A stretch of DNA of 64,000 nucleotides from Paenibacillus sp. FSL H8-0332 (GTDB lineage: Bacteria > Bacillota > Bacilli > Paenibacillales > Paenibacillaceae), in the NCBI RefSeq assembly GCF_037963835.1, contig NZ_CP150145.1, positions 434,001 through 498,000 on the forward strand, given 5' to 3'. A program made the position numbers and the translations under genes. How positions within the stretch are numbered: position 1 is the stretch's first letter; each line of letters starts with the position of its first letter. The notes below the pieces were generated by a model. That model was not told the DNA's origin, searched no databases, and was given only the letters and a program-made list of their open reading frames with translations. Of this stretch, positions 1 through 8,443 are shown piece after piece.

Positions 1-40
1 GGGATTAATCCTTAATTATTTGACCGAGAAAACGATATGA
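1..40 (+). CDS. 3' end of an upstream gene (partial)
   Basis: The second forward frame is open from base 2 to a TGA at 38-40, encoding 12 residues. The stop overlaps the ATG of the next gene as ATGA, the usual sign of translational coupling, while the other two frames stop within 15 bases. This suggests the biosynthetic operon continues to the left. The stretch is far too short to name a product. Confidence 0.35.
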   Translation, partial: GLILNYLTEKTI

Positions 41-1527
41 TGACTATCATTCAACGTTTATTCATGGAGGCTTGTGATCGCAAGGATCATATTATCCTTC
101 AAGATCTAAAGCAGCAGTGGACTTATGCGGAAGTGATGACAGAAGCATACTTAATTGCTCTATATATCCAAAAGAACTTTGAGCTTGAGGCCGGTAGCCA
201 TATAGCGGTATACACAAATAATGAGCCCTTGTTCATTACTGCTTCGCTTGGCATTCAGTTCAGCGGTCATGTACTAATACCGGTTCCTTACTCGGCATCC
301 CTAACTGAGATTGAAAATATTTTACAAGCCAGTGACGCCAAGCTGGTTATCAGCAAATATGCACAGCCTGCACGGTTAAATTGTGATATTCATTGGGTTA
401 CCGCTCAGGATTTCTCGCAAGAACCGGTGCCTTCGTTTGAATCGATCTCGCTCACGAATCCGTCCGATCCCAATTCATGTGCTATTCTCCTTCCTACATC
501 GGGCACAACCGGACCATCTAAAATCGTTATGTTATCCCATGAGAATGTATTAACGAATGCGTTGGCACATGGCGAAAAGGTTGGGTATACGGATCAAGAT
601 TCGTTTCTTGTAACGATGCCCGTTCATTTCAGTTCTACGATTGTCACGCAATTGATTTCTTGCATGCTATTTGGAACCCGAATTAGGCTTATCAGCTTGC
701 CCTTGCTGCCGCGCACAGCGTTTAGACTGTTTCAGGATAAGGCGGTCACGGCATTCTCAGCGGTGCCTACGCAATTGATGCACTTTGTTTCCGATTATCA
801 TCAGACAACCAACTGGAGTGCCTTTGATTCCATTGAATTTATTGTGATAAGCGGTGCGCCGATTCCCGCGAGATTAGTAGACAATCTTCAGACTGTATTT
901 CCTCAAGCGGACATTATTCAAACCTACGGATTGACAGAAGCTTCTCCGCGGGTGAGCATGATGGACCGGGGAGACCGAAGCCTGTCCTGTGGAACACCCG
1001 TCAGTGGCGTGTCTGTCCGGCTTGTTGACGAAGAAGAGAATGAGGTTATAGGACTTGCTGCTTCAGGAGAAATTTGGGTCAAGGGCCCAAATGTGATGCT
1101 CGGTTATTACAACAACCCGGAGTTAACGAACGTTACCATTGTTGATGGTTGGTTAAAGACAGGAGATCTGGGATATTGGAATGAATCAGGGTGTCTCATC
1201 ATCACAGGCAGAAAGAAGAATATCATTATATCCGGCGGTATCAATATCTATCCGGAAGAAATTGAGGAGTTTTTATATGGCGTGAAAGAAGTGGAGGAAG
1301 TCATGGTTGTTGGTGTGCCCGATGATCTATTAGGCGAAGTACCCATCGCCTTTCTGAAAGTTAGTGAAGAATGTCTGGTTGATATAGATGCGCTGACCAA
1401 ACATTGCAACTTGCATTTGTCCTCGTATAAGGTGCCTAGGCAATGGAGGATTATCAATGAAATTCCAAAAACAAAAACAGGAAAACTGGACAGGGCAAGT
1501 ACGAAGCACTTATTGCTAAAGGAGTAG
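37..1527 (+). CDS. AMP-dependent acyl ligase (ANL superfamily)
   Basis: This 496-aa protein should activate a carboxylic acid as acyl-adenylate and pass it to a thiol, here most likely the phosphopantetheine of the carrier protein encoded at 3673. Visible core motifs are the P-loop TSGTTGPSK (about residues 154-162), YGLTEAS, YYNNPE followed by WLKTGDLG, GRKKNIIISGG at the hinge, and the C-terminal PKTKTGK with the catalytic lysine. Length and motif order match a free-standing acyl-CoA/ACP ligase rather than an NRPS module. The next gene starts 2 bases after its stop. The substrate cannot be read from the sequence; the functional parallel is BtrJ of butirosin synthesis (inference). A second ATG follows directly at 40. 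Confidence 0.9.
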   Translation: MMTIIQRLFMEACDRKDHIILQDLKQQWTYAEVMTEAYLIALYIQKNFELEAGSHIAVYTNNEPLFITASLGIQFSGHVLIPVPYSASLTEIENILQASDAKLVISKYAQPARLNCDIHWVTAQDFSQEPVPSFESISLTNPSDPNSCAILLPTSGTTGPSKIVMLSHENVLTNALAHGEKVGYTDQDSFLVTMPVHFSSTIVTQLISCMLFGTRIRLISLPLLPRTAFRLFQDKAVTAFSAVPTQLMHFVSDYHQTTNWSAFDSIEFIVISGAPIPARLVDNLQTVFPQADIIQTYGLTEASPRVSMMDRGDRSLSCGTPVSGVSVRLVDEEENEVIGLAASGEIWVKGPNVMLGYYNNPELTNVTIVDGWLKTGDLGYWNESGCLIITGRKKNIIISGGINIYPEEIEEFLYGVKEVEEVMVVGVPDDLLGEVPIAFLKVSEECLVDIDALTKHCNLHLSSYKVPRQWRIINEIPKTKTGKLDRASTKHLLLKE

Positions 1528-1529
1528 GG

Positions 1530-2612
1530 GTGAACGAAAAGTTGAAGAATACAACTCAAACCTTGGGCAGCGGAATATTGCCGGTAAGTTATCCGATGAT
1601 TACAACCTATACGCAGCATGCGCATCTCTTGTCCATACTTACCCATTACGAGTGCGCACACCCATGGATATTCAGCAATTATATTCAATTATTTATTAAC
1701 AAGGATTATAAACATAATTGGGGAGATTTTTATTTCCCTCTGACTTATGAGCTGCGGCCTTCAGATGCATGCAAATGGATTACTACTCAGAAGATACATA
1801 GAGATACTGTAACGACTAAATGGGACTCTGTTATTCATTTTATTATAGAAAATATTAATGCCAATAACTATATCCACACCATGATCAATTATTTCTATGT
1901 GCCCTTAAGCGACCGATATCATAGACTCCAATTGCATCATGACATATTGGTGTACGGCTATGATTTAGATCGGGAGATATTGTATGTTTCCGATTTCTTT
2001 AAGAACGGCGTGTACAGTCAGGCTGAGATCTCATTTGCCGATTTCAATCTTGCGTTCAACACTAATCATCTGACAACCAATCATGATTATCTAAGAGAAA
2101 TGGTGTATCTGTATAAATTCAACGAACAAAATCAGGATAATTTCAGTGCAGATACCCTAGTGAATTCTATAAGAAATTATTTCACTAAGAGAACGCCGGA
2201 ATATTGGGAGATGTTCAACTATGGCGGCGACAGGGATAATCTTGACTTTGGCATGCAAATATACACAACTCTATTTAATTATGTGAAAGAGACCTCAGAA
2301 AATAAGTCTAAGCTTGATATAAGACCCTTTCATTTACTTTATGATCATAAGAAGATAATGACGCTGAGACTCAAGTATTTGTACGATAACCGGCATCTTA
2401 TTAACTTAAATCAAGAGCATATTGATGAATTCACAGCCATTGAAGTTAAGGCGAAGATACTTGTGAATGTAGCGTTTAAATATAATTTGACAAGGGATAT
2501 GAGTATTTCAGAAAGCTTATATAGGCTGATAACGAATATAGAAAATGAAGAATCAATCTTCCTTGAACGATGGCTTGAAAAGGTAGGCATCCCGAAGCCG
2601 GTGGTCTTCTAG
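1530..2612 (+). CDS. BtrH-like papain-fold protein, candidate Cys replaced
   Basis: This 360-aa protein starts at a GTG with an AAGGAG site about 6 bases upstream. Its N-terminal 190 residues resemble the BtrH N-terminal/C39-like papain fold: LHHDILVYGYD with a conserved His, then a Asp-containing ILYVSDFF strand. BtrH moves an acyl group from a carrier protein to an aminoglycoside by a Cys-His mechanism. The gene at 11937 encodes a paralogue. Aligning the two by eye puts Thr28 here opposite Cys30 there, so this copy may be non-catalytic or use another residue. The C-terminal ~170 residues are helical with no motif I recognise. Position next to the ligase supports an acyl-transfer or substrate-holding role (inference). 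Confidence 0.6.
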   Translation: MNEKLKNTTQTLGSGILPVSYPMITTYTQHAHLLSILTHYECAHPWIFSNYIQLFINKDYKHNWGDFYFPLTYELRPSDACKWITTQKIHRDTVTTKWDSVIHFIIENINANNYIHTMINYFYVPLSDRYHRLQLHHDILVYGYDLDREILYVSDFFKNGVYSQAEISFADFNLAFNTNHLTTNHDYLREMVYLYKFNEQNQDNFSADTLVNSIRNYFTKRTPEYWEMFNYGGDRDNLDFGMQIYTTLFNYVKETSENKSKLDIRPFHLLYDHKKIMTLRLKYLYDNRHLINLNQEHIDEFTAIEVKAKILVNVAFKYNLTRDMSISESLYRLITNIENEESIFLERWLEKVGIPKPVVF

Positions 2613-2618
2613 GTATAT

Positions 2619-2696
2619 ATGGAGGGAGTGATGCTGGGATTATATGCTTTGTTATACAGCGTATTGAATAAGCTCACACAGTTCCTGCTTGTTTGA
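2619..2696 (+). CDS. small hydrophobic ORF with strong RBS
   Basis: An ORF of 25 codons starts at ATG 2619, or 21 codons from ATG 2631; the second start sits 3-4 bases after GGAGGGAG. The product is leucine-rich and hydrophobic with one Lys (NKL) and would fit a tiny membrane peptide, leader peptide or coupling ORF. It fills the only sizeable gap inside the operon and ends 27 bases before the unusual start of the next gene. No family is recognised. It has no Cys/Ser/Thr-rich core typical of RiPP precursors, so a precursor role for the nearby radical SAM enzymes is only a possibility. Confidence 0.35.
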   Translation: MEGVMLGLYALLYSVLNKLTQFLLV

Positions 2697-2723
2697 CAAA
2701 CCTTAGGCAATGGGGGGATCTTT

Positions 2724-3659
2724 ATTTTCATTGTATTAACAGGAGTCGCAGGCTTCATCGGTTCCAACCTTGCCGAGAGGCTGCTGCGGGAAGGACATAC
2801 CGTTATCGGGGTCGATAATTTTCTGACCGGGTCCACTGTCAACATGGACAATCTCTTACGGTCGCCAAATTTCAAGTTTATCGAGCATGACGTCATTCAT
2901 CCGCTCGCCGTTGAAGGCCCGGTCGATTGGGTGATGCATTTCGCAAGTCCTGCCAGCCCGCCCAAATATTTGTCCTATCCGATCGAAACGATGAGGGTCA
3001 ACAGCGAAGGGACGATGCATCTGCTGCAGCTGGCCAAAGAAAAGCAGGCCGCTTTTTTCCTGGCTTCAACAAGCGAGATCTACGGTGACCCAACCGTTCA
3101 CCCTCAGCCGGAGAGCTATTATGGCAACGTGAATTCGATTGGAGCAAGAAGCTGCTACAACGAATCGAAGCGGTATGCAGAGGCGATCACCTACTGGATG
3201 AACAGGAAATACGGCATACCGGTAAGAGTCATTCGAATCTTCAATACATTCGGCCCGAGGATGGATTTATATGACGGACGTGTCATTACCAATTTCATTA
3301 ATCAAATCATGTCCAAGCAAAACCTTACGATTTATGGCGACGGCAGACAGACGAGAAGCTTTCAGTATATCGACGATTTGCTGGAAGGGATTATAAGACT
3401 GCTGGGCACCACGTATGAACAGCCAGTCAATTTGGGGAATCCGCAGGAAGTCACCATACTTGAAGTCGCCCAAGTCTTGAAGGAGCTCATGAAGTCGAGC
3501 GCGCAGATCGAGTTTCTCCCGCTGCCGGAAGACGATCCTAGGAGAAGGAAGCCGGATATTACCATATCAAGGACGATTATGGACTGGGAACCGGCGATCG
3601 GTTTGCATGATGCACTCGCTAGAACGATCCATTATTACCAAGGTCAATATATCCATTAA
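2724..3659 (+). CDS. UXS-like NAD-dependent sugar-nucleotide decarboxylase/epimerase
   Basis: This is an extended SDR of about 311 aa. The N-terminus has the Rossmann motif TGVAGFIGSN, followed by HFASPASP, STSEIYGDP, the catalytic pair Y145/K149 in CYNESKR, and IFNTFGPRM...DGRVITNF, a set characteristic of UDP-glucuronate decarboxylase (UXS, UDP-xylose forming). The first in-frame ATG is at 2844, which would remove the NAD-binding motif, so the true start must be upstream. The frame is open there but has no ATG/GTG/TTG. Candidates are ATT 2724, six bases after a G6 tract that could act as a Shine-Dalgarno site, or ATG 2710 if one G is missing from that tract. It probably supplies the sugar for the glycosyltransferase at 3921. 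Confidence 0.8.
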   Translation: MFIVLTGVAGFIGSNLAERLLREGHTVIGVDNFLTGSTVNMDNLLRSPNFKFIEHDVIHPLAVEGPVDWVMHFASPASPPKYLSYPIETMRVNSEGTMHLLQLAKEKQAAFFLASTSEIYGDPTVHPQPESYYGNVNSIGARSCYNESKRYAEAITYWMNRKYGIPVRVIRIFNTFGPRMDLYDGRVITNFINQIMSKQNLTIYGDGRQTRSFQYIDDLLEGIIRLLGTTYEQPVNLGNPQEVTILEVAQVLKELMKSSAQIEFLPLPEDDPRRRKPDITISRTIMDWEPAIGLHDALARTIHYYQGQYIH

Positions 3660-3672
3660 ACGGGAGGTACCT

Positions 3673-3924
3673 ATGCAAGAACAGATCATAGCGATGATAA
3701 GCGAAATCAAGGACGACGCCCAGCTGGCAAACCGCTTGAACGAACATTCCAGCATCATGGAAGACGGGGGACTCGACTCGTTACAGCTAATTACGTTCTT
3801 ATTAAAGGTGGAAGAGCGTTTCGATATTGAAATCGATTTTGAACAATTCGACTTCGATTTTTTGGAGTCGGTTACAACCTTCTGCAATTATATCTCGGAG
3901 CTGCAGAAGACGGCATCTGTATGA
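3673..3924 (+). CDS. acyl carrier protein
   Basis: This 83-aa acidic protein has the phosphopantetheine site GGLDSLQLI, the Ser being the attachment residue, within the usual four-helix ACP length. The start is ATG 3673, five bases after GGGAGG; the same frame is open further upstream, but that stretch overlaps the previous gene. It lies 13 bases after the UXS-like gene, and its stop overlaps the next start as ATGA. A discrete ACP with a discrete ligase and BtrH-like proteins points to carrier-bound acyl chemistry rather than fatty-acid housekeeping. Confidence 0.9.
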   Translation: MQEQIIAMISEIKDDAQLANRLNEHSSIMEDGGLDSLQLITFLLKVEERFDIEIDFEQFDFDFLESVTTFCNYISELQKTASV

Positions 3925-5069
3925 ACGATAGACGCAAGGGCGTCCGGGAATTTATGGGTAAGCAGAAAGTAACGATTCTATGCTCGGGTTTTGGTCTGGG
4001 TTTCTATATTCCCGGCCTATTAGCTGCAAGCGCATTCAAGAAGAGGGATATCGCGACGGAAGTGCTCGTGTTCGAAAGCTATTTGGAGCAAGACAAAAGG
4101 GAGCATATTGCAGACAGCAGGAAGGCTTACCACAATAATTTCGCACTTGCCAATTTTTCGGCCCGAATGCCGATGGATATCCGGGGCAGCCTTGATTATA
4201 CCCAGGTAGAGCTATTGCTGGAGGCGTGGAAAGCGGAAGAACGGTACGAATTCATATCGCTATCCGGACACTGGGGCTATATTCTGGATTTGTACAGGGA
4301 GAAGATGCTGCCGAATCCAATTCATGTAGACCTGCTCTACGTCGATTCAGATCTGGCCCCGTCTTGGAAGAGCCTGAAGAAGTTTCATCCCCGGTATGAC
4401 GAGCATTATTACAATGCTTGTCTCTATGACACCGATAAGATGGCGATTCGATACGAAATCCCGGTTCTTCCTGGTACGCCAATCCCCTTCGAATCAAGGA
4501 AGCGGCGGCTTGTTGTTCATGGCGGCGGCTGGGGGATGGGCACTTATCAAAGTAAAGTTCCGGAGCTTTCCAGCCATAACTATGGGCTTGATATCGTAGC
4601 TTACGACTGGAAGGAAGCGAAGCCCGATCCCGATCACCGGTATTGGATGAACGATCCGGATTGGTGTTCATGGGTGAAGAGCGGAAGCGGCCTGCACGAG
4701 TTCCCGCCATACATTGAAATAGCGGGAGAAGATACGAAATCATACGCTGCTGAGGCTGATCATCATTGGTTATTTGACGTCGCTTCGGAGGCGATGGCTA
4801 TCGTGGCCAAGCCAGGAGCGGGCACATTGATTGACTCGCTTGCATCCGAAACCCCTCTTATTCTGCTGGAGCCGTTCGGAAGTCACGAGCTTAGCAATTT
4901 GGAATTATGGGAGTCGCTGGGGTTCGGAATACGCTATGAGAAATGGCGGGAGATGGATTTTTCCGTAGAGGTCCTTAAGGAGATGCATCAGGCGATCAAG
5001 AACAGACCCGGTGAACGGACGAATTATGTGGATCACTATTGTGCGAGGGTTGCGTTAACGAGGAGGTAA
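3921..5069 (+). CDS. GT-B fold glycosyltransferase
   Basis: This 382-aa protein has an N-terminal strand-loop VTILCSGFGLGFYIPGL and a C-terminal donor-binding half with AIVAKPGAGTLIDSLA and PLILLEPFGSHELSN. The latter resembles the nucleotide-sugar site of MurG/UGT-like GT-B enzymes. It probably transfers a sugar (possibly UDP-xylose or a derivative from the UXS-like enzyme) to the product. It overlaps the ACP gene by four bases; an internal ATG at 3954 is an alternative start with a weaker RBS. No membrane segment or signal is seen, so it should be cytosolic. The exact GT family is not certain. Confidence 0.7.
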   Translation: MNDRRKGVREFMGKQKVTILCSGFGLGFYIPGLLAASAFKKRDIATEVLVFESYLEQDKREHIADSRKAYHNNFALANFSARMPMDIRGSLDYTQVELLLEAWKAEERYEFISLSGHWGYILDLYREKMLPNPIHVDLLYVDSDLAPSWKSLKKFHPRYDEHYYNACLYDTDKMAIRYEIPVLPGTPIPFESRKRRLVVHGGGWGMGTYQSKVPELSSHNYGLDIVAYDWKEAKPDPDHRYWMNDPDWCSWVKSGSGLHEFPPYIEIAGEDTKSYAAEADHHWLFDVASEAMAIVAKPGAGTLIDSLASETPLILLEPFGSHELSNLELWESLGFGIRYEKWREMDFSVEVLKEMHQAIKNRPGERTNYVDHYCARVALTRR

Positions 5070-5096
5070 GATTTCAGTGGCAGAAGGGGTTATGCT

Positions 5097-6185
5097 ATGA
5101 GCGTAAATAAATTGAGCGTTGCCCAGGATACGATAAGCTATCCAAGATGGATCGTCTTGCAACTGCTGGAGGAATGCAATCTGCGATGCAAGATGTGCTA
5201 TGAGTGGGGACTCGAAGGGCCCTACAAAAGCAAAAAAACATTATCGCAGCTGGACCCGGATCTGATCAAAAAGATTATCGTGGAGTGCAGCCCCGGCAAG
5301 CCGTATTACGATTTCTTCGGCGGCGAGCCGCTGATGTACCCTTGGCTGAGCGACATTCTCGCCATGATCAATCATTATGGGAGCATAGCGGACTTCCCTA
5401 CGAACGGCACATTGCTTGAGAAGCATGCCGAGATGCTTGTCGAGACTGCGCCCAATAAGATCTGGGTGTCACTCGACGGCCCTGAGGAAATCAACGACAG
5501 GCAGAGGGGCAAGGGCGTATTCAAGAAAGTGATTAAGGGGATCGAGAAGCTCTATGAGCTCCGTCAAAGCAAAGGCAAGCAATTTCCGAAGATGGGTGTA
5601 TCCTTTATCATTACGCCCTTGAACTATATGTACATCGAGGAATTTTTCTTTAAGCATATCGACTTGTCGATGCTGGACCATATCAGTATGGAAGTGCAGC
5701 TCTATGCCACGGAAGAGCAGTATGCCCAATATGTGGATGTTCTTAGAGAGGAATTCGATGTGCATGAAGCTCCGTATGCCAAGGGGATGGTCTGGCAGGA
5801 CATCAGTTCGTTCAGCCAGATCGATATTCCCGAATTGACGAGACAGCTCAATAATGTTAAAGCGTATTGCTTGAAAAACCGTATTCATGTGATCACTTAT
5901 CCGAAGACTACAGATGAACTGAATTTGCACAACTACTTCTCGGGGCAATTCCATCAGATGGCGGATAAGCGAAGACAGTGCTCTCTTCCATGGACGTATG
6001 CTGAGATTACGGCAAGGGGCGACGTTTCGCCCTGCCATGCCTTCTATGATTTGACCTTCGGCAACGTAAATGAAGAGAATTTGGTAGATATCTGGCGCAG
6101 TGACAAGTACAAAGAGTATCGCGCGTATATGAAAAAAAATATGCTGCCGATTTGTACGGCTTGTTCAAGGTATTATATCTACTGA
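5097..6185 (+). CDS. radical SAM/SPASM enzyme 1
   Basis: This 362-aa protein has the radical SAM cluster motif CxxxCxxC at C27, C31 and C34 (ECNLRCKMCYEWG), the GGEPL motif (FFGGEPLMYP) for SAM binding, and a SPASM-type C-terminal domain with CSLPW, PCHAFYD, GNVNEENLVDIW and a closing CTAC. The SPASM domain should hold one or two auxiliary [4Fe-4S] clusters. Known SPASM enzymes modify peptides, oxidise sugars (BtrN is a related twitch enzyme) or mature sulfatases. Here it sits between a glycosyltransferase and a second radical SAM gene, so a carbohydrate or carrier-bound substrate is as plausible as a peptide. RBS GAAGGGG precedes the start. Confidence 0.88.
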   Translation: MSVNKLSVAQDTISYPRWIVLQLLEECNLRCKMCYEWGLEGPYKSKKTLSQLDPDLIKKIIVECSPGKPYYDFFGGEPLMYPWLSDILAMINHYGSIADFPTNGTLLEKHAEMLVETAPNKIWVSLDGPEEINDRQRGKGVFKKVIKGIEKLYELRQSKGKQFPKMGVSFIITPLNYMYIEEFFFKHIDLSMLDHISMEVQLYATEEQYAQYVDVLREEFDVHEAPYAKGMVWQDISSFSQIDIPELTRQLNNVKAYCLKNRIHVITYPKTTDELNLHNYFSGQFHQMADKRRQCSLPWTYAEITARGDVSPCHAFYDLTFGNVNEENLVDIWRSDKYKEYRAYMKKNMLPICTACSRYYIY

Positions 6186-6227
6186 TTCATGTGAATGACC
6201 TATTACGTTTAAGAAGGGTGTGTTGAT

Positions 6228-7406
6228 ATGAATCCGAAATCTGAGATTAAACATTCCGCAAAGGATTTGCAAATTTTGAAACGTACTATCAGGAATACGA
6301 TGGAAACCAAGCGGAACATGGAGAAAATAGCGGGTTACGCGACACCGTTGCCAGAGTCGGTCGGGATTAAACTGACGAACCAATGCAACTTGCGCTGCAA
6401 GCATTGCTATCAATGGAACGACACCGGCTACCATCACTTCATGACACCGGAGCAGCAGCGGGAACAGCTCGACTACGGGCTGCTGGAGAAGCTGATCCTT
6501 GAGACGGAACCAGCCAAGTCGAGACTCTATATCTGGGGCGGTGAGCCGCTTGTATACAGCCATTTCGACCGGTTGGCCGATTTGCTTGAAGCCCATCCTC
6601 GTGAGACAACGATCTGCACGAATGCGGTGCTGATCGAGCGAAAGCTGGACGCCTTGCAGAGAATCTCCGATAACCTGGAACTGCTCATAGCGCTTGACGG
6701 ATTCGAAGAAGAGAATGATGCGCTTCGCGGCAAAGGAGTATTCAACAAGGCGATAGATGCTATCCGGATGCTTGTCGAGCTGCGCAAGGAGAATCGGTTC
6801 AGAGGCAAAATTTCGATCCATACCGTTGTTAACGATGGCATGACCGACAAGCTGTACGATCTGCTGGACTTTCTGGAGGGCGTCGGCGTAGATCTGGTCA
6901 TCGTCTGCTTCCCGTGGTACATCTCGGATGAATGCTCGCAGGGAATGGACGATTACTTCGACCAGAAGTTCCACTTCCTTCCGGCGAGCGAACACAAGGG
7001 TGAACGAAGCTGGCACGCTTTCAACTATAAGCTCGATCCGGAGCGTATTCCTGCTCTCATGAGCGAGTTGGACCGGGTGAATCATCGGGTCTGGAAAATG
7101 CGTTTGCGCTACCAGCCGAATCTGGATCAAGACCAGATCGAAGATTTCGTGCTCGGCAAAGAGGTGAAGGGTAAAGGCACGATGAACAAGAAGTGCCTGG
7201 CGCTCTCGAACCGAATGGATATTACGCCCGATGGAACAATTATCGCGTGCAAATTCTTCAAGGAGTTCGAGATCGGCAAATTACATGAAACGTCTGTACA
7301 GGAATTATGGCATAGCATGACCTACAGAAGAATAAGGGAAATGATGGACGAACGACTGACACCGGCATGTTCCAAGTGCAGTGTTTTGCATTTGCACGGT
7401 GTATAA
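6228..7406 (+). CDS. radical SAM/SPASM enzyme 2
   Basis: This 392-aa protein has an N-terminal helical extension of about 45 residues, then CxxxCxxC at C53, C57 and C60 (QCNLRCKHCYQW), the WGGEPLVYS SAM-binding motif, and a SPASM tail with KKCLAL, DGTIIACKFF, IGKLHE..LWHS and ACSKCSVLH. It is a clear paralogue of the preceding gene but diverged along its whole length. Tandem radical SAM/SPASM enzymes usually act on the same product in successive steps. RBS AAGAAGGGTG lies ahead of ATG 6228. The substrate is unknown. Confidence 0.88.
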   Translation: MNPKSEIKHSAKDLQILKRTIRNTMETKRNMEKIAGYATPLPESVGIKLTNQCNLRCKHCYQWNDTGYHHFMTPEQQREQLDYGLLEKLILETEPAKSRLYIWGGEPLVYSHFDRLADLLEAHPRETTICTNAVLIERKLDALQRISDNLELLIALDGFEEENDALRGKGVFNKAIDAIRMLVELRKENRFRGKISIHTVVNDGMTDKLYDLLDFLEGVGVDLVIVCFPWYISDECSQGMDDYFDQKFHFLPASEHKGERSWHAFNYKLDPERIPALMSELDRVNHRVWKMRLRYQPNLDQDQIEDFVLGKEVKGKGTMNKKCLALSNRMDITPDGTIIACKFFKEFEIGKLHETSVQELWHSMTYRRIREMMDERLTPACSKCSVLHLHGV

Positions 7407-7438
7407 CTCTTCTAAATTCACATAAATGAGGTGCACCA

Positions 7439-8443
7439 GTGAGCATTATTCAGGTGGAAGGATTATCCAAAAGCTTCAAATACTACGAAAAAGAACTGGG
7501 ACTCAAAAAATCGCTCAAAAATTTAGTGAAGCGGAAATCACTGATCAAAGAAGCGGTTAGCGATATATCACTTGTCATCGAGCAAGGTGAGATGGTCGGA
7601 TTCTTAGGCCCGAACGGTTCCGGCAAAACGACTACGCTTAAGATGCTATCCGGCATCTTGTATCCGACAAGCGGACAGGCGACGGTATTAGGCTATGTCC
7701 CTTGGGAACGAAAGAAAGAATTCAAGATGCAGTTCTCGATCGTAATGGGGCAGAAATCGCAGTTGTGGTGGGATCTACCGGCGAACGAATCGTTGTACCT
7801 GAACAAATGCATCTATGAGGTCGAGGATAAGCCCTACAACCTTGTCCTGGATGAGCTTACGGAGATTCTTGACGTAAAGGACCTGCTCAATATTCAGGTG
7901 CGGAGGCTTTCGCTGGGGGAACGGATGAAGATGGAGCTTATTGCGTCGCTCATCCACCGGCCCAAGGTGATTTTCCTGGATGAGCCTACAATCGGACTCG
8001 ATCTGATTTCGCAGAAGCGCATTCGGGAGTTCCTGAAGTATTATAACCAGCAGACGAAGGCAACGGTCATTCTGACAAGCCACTACATGGCGGATGTTGA
8101 GGATCTGTGCAAACGAACGATCATCATCAATCAAGGGAAGATCGTATACGACGGCGATCTCCGGCGTGTGAACGAGCTGTTCCATGCCAAAAAGATCATC
8201 AAGCTGCAATTTACGGACGAAGTACCGAGGCAAGCACTAAGCGACTATGGCGTTATTACTCAACATGACGGCCTGAATGCCGTCATGGAGATTGATAAGC
8301 ATGACCTTCAGCGGCTCTCCAAGATGATGCTGGACCGGTTCCCGATCCTTGATTTCACAGTTGAAGATATACCTGTCGAGCGAGGCATCGAAAGCTTATA
8401 TCAGAAAGATGGGGTCAGACATGAAAGCCTTGCAGAAGTATAA
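7439..8443 (+). CDS. ABC transporter ATP-binding protein (ABC-2 exporter)
   Basis: This 334-aa ATPase starts at GTG 7439. Walker A is GPNGSGKTT (residues 57-65), the signature is LSLGER, and Walker B is VIFLDEPTIGLD. The first ~40 residues carry a basic extension before the P-loop, as in DrrA/NatA-like and polysaccharide ABC-2 ATPases, and the last ~90 residues form the usual C-terminal extension. It overlaps the first permease gene. With the two permeases it should form the export pump, and possibly the self-resistance device, of the cluster. Confidence 0.92.
   Translation: MSIIQVEGLSKSFKYYEKELGLKKSLKNLVKRKSLIKEAVSDISLVIEQGEMVGFLGPNGSGKTTTLKMLSGILYPTSGQATVLGYVPWERKKEFKMQFSIVMGQKSQLWWDLPANESLYLNKCIYEVEDKPYNLVLDELTEILDVKDLLNIQVRRLSLGERMKMELIASLIHRPKVIFLDEPTIGLDLISQKRIREFLKYYNQQTKATVILTSHYMADVEDLCKRTIIINQGKIVYDGDLRRVNELFHAKKIIKLQFTDEVPRQALSDYGVITQHDGLNAVMEIDKHDLQRLSKMMLDRFPILDFTVEDIPVERGIESLYQKDGVRHESLAEV

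Noticed and set aside
6165-7130. Minus-strand frame opposite radical SAM enzyme 2
   Set aside because: Antisense to a gene with full CxxxCxxC/SPASM motifs.
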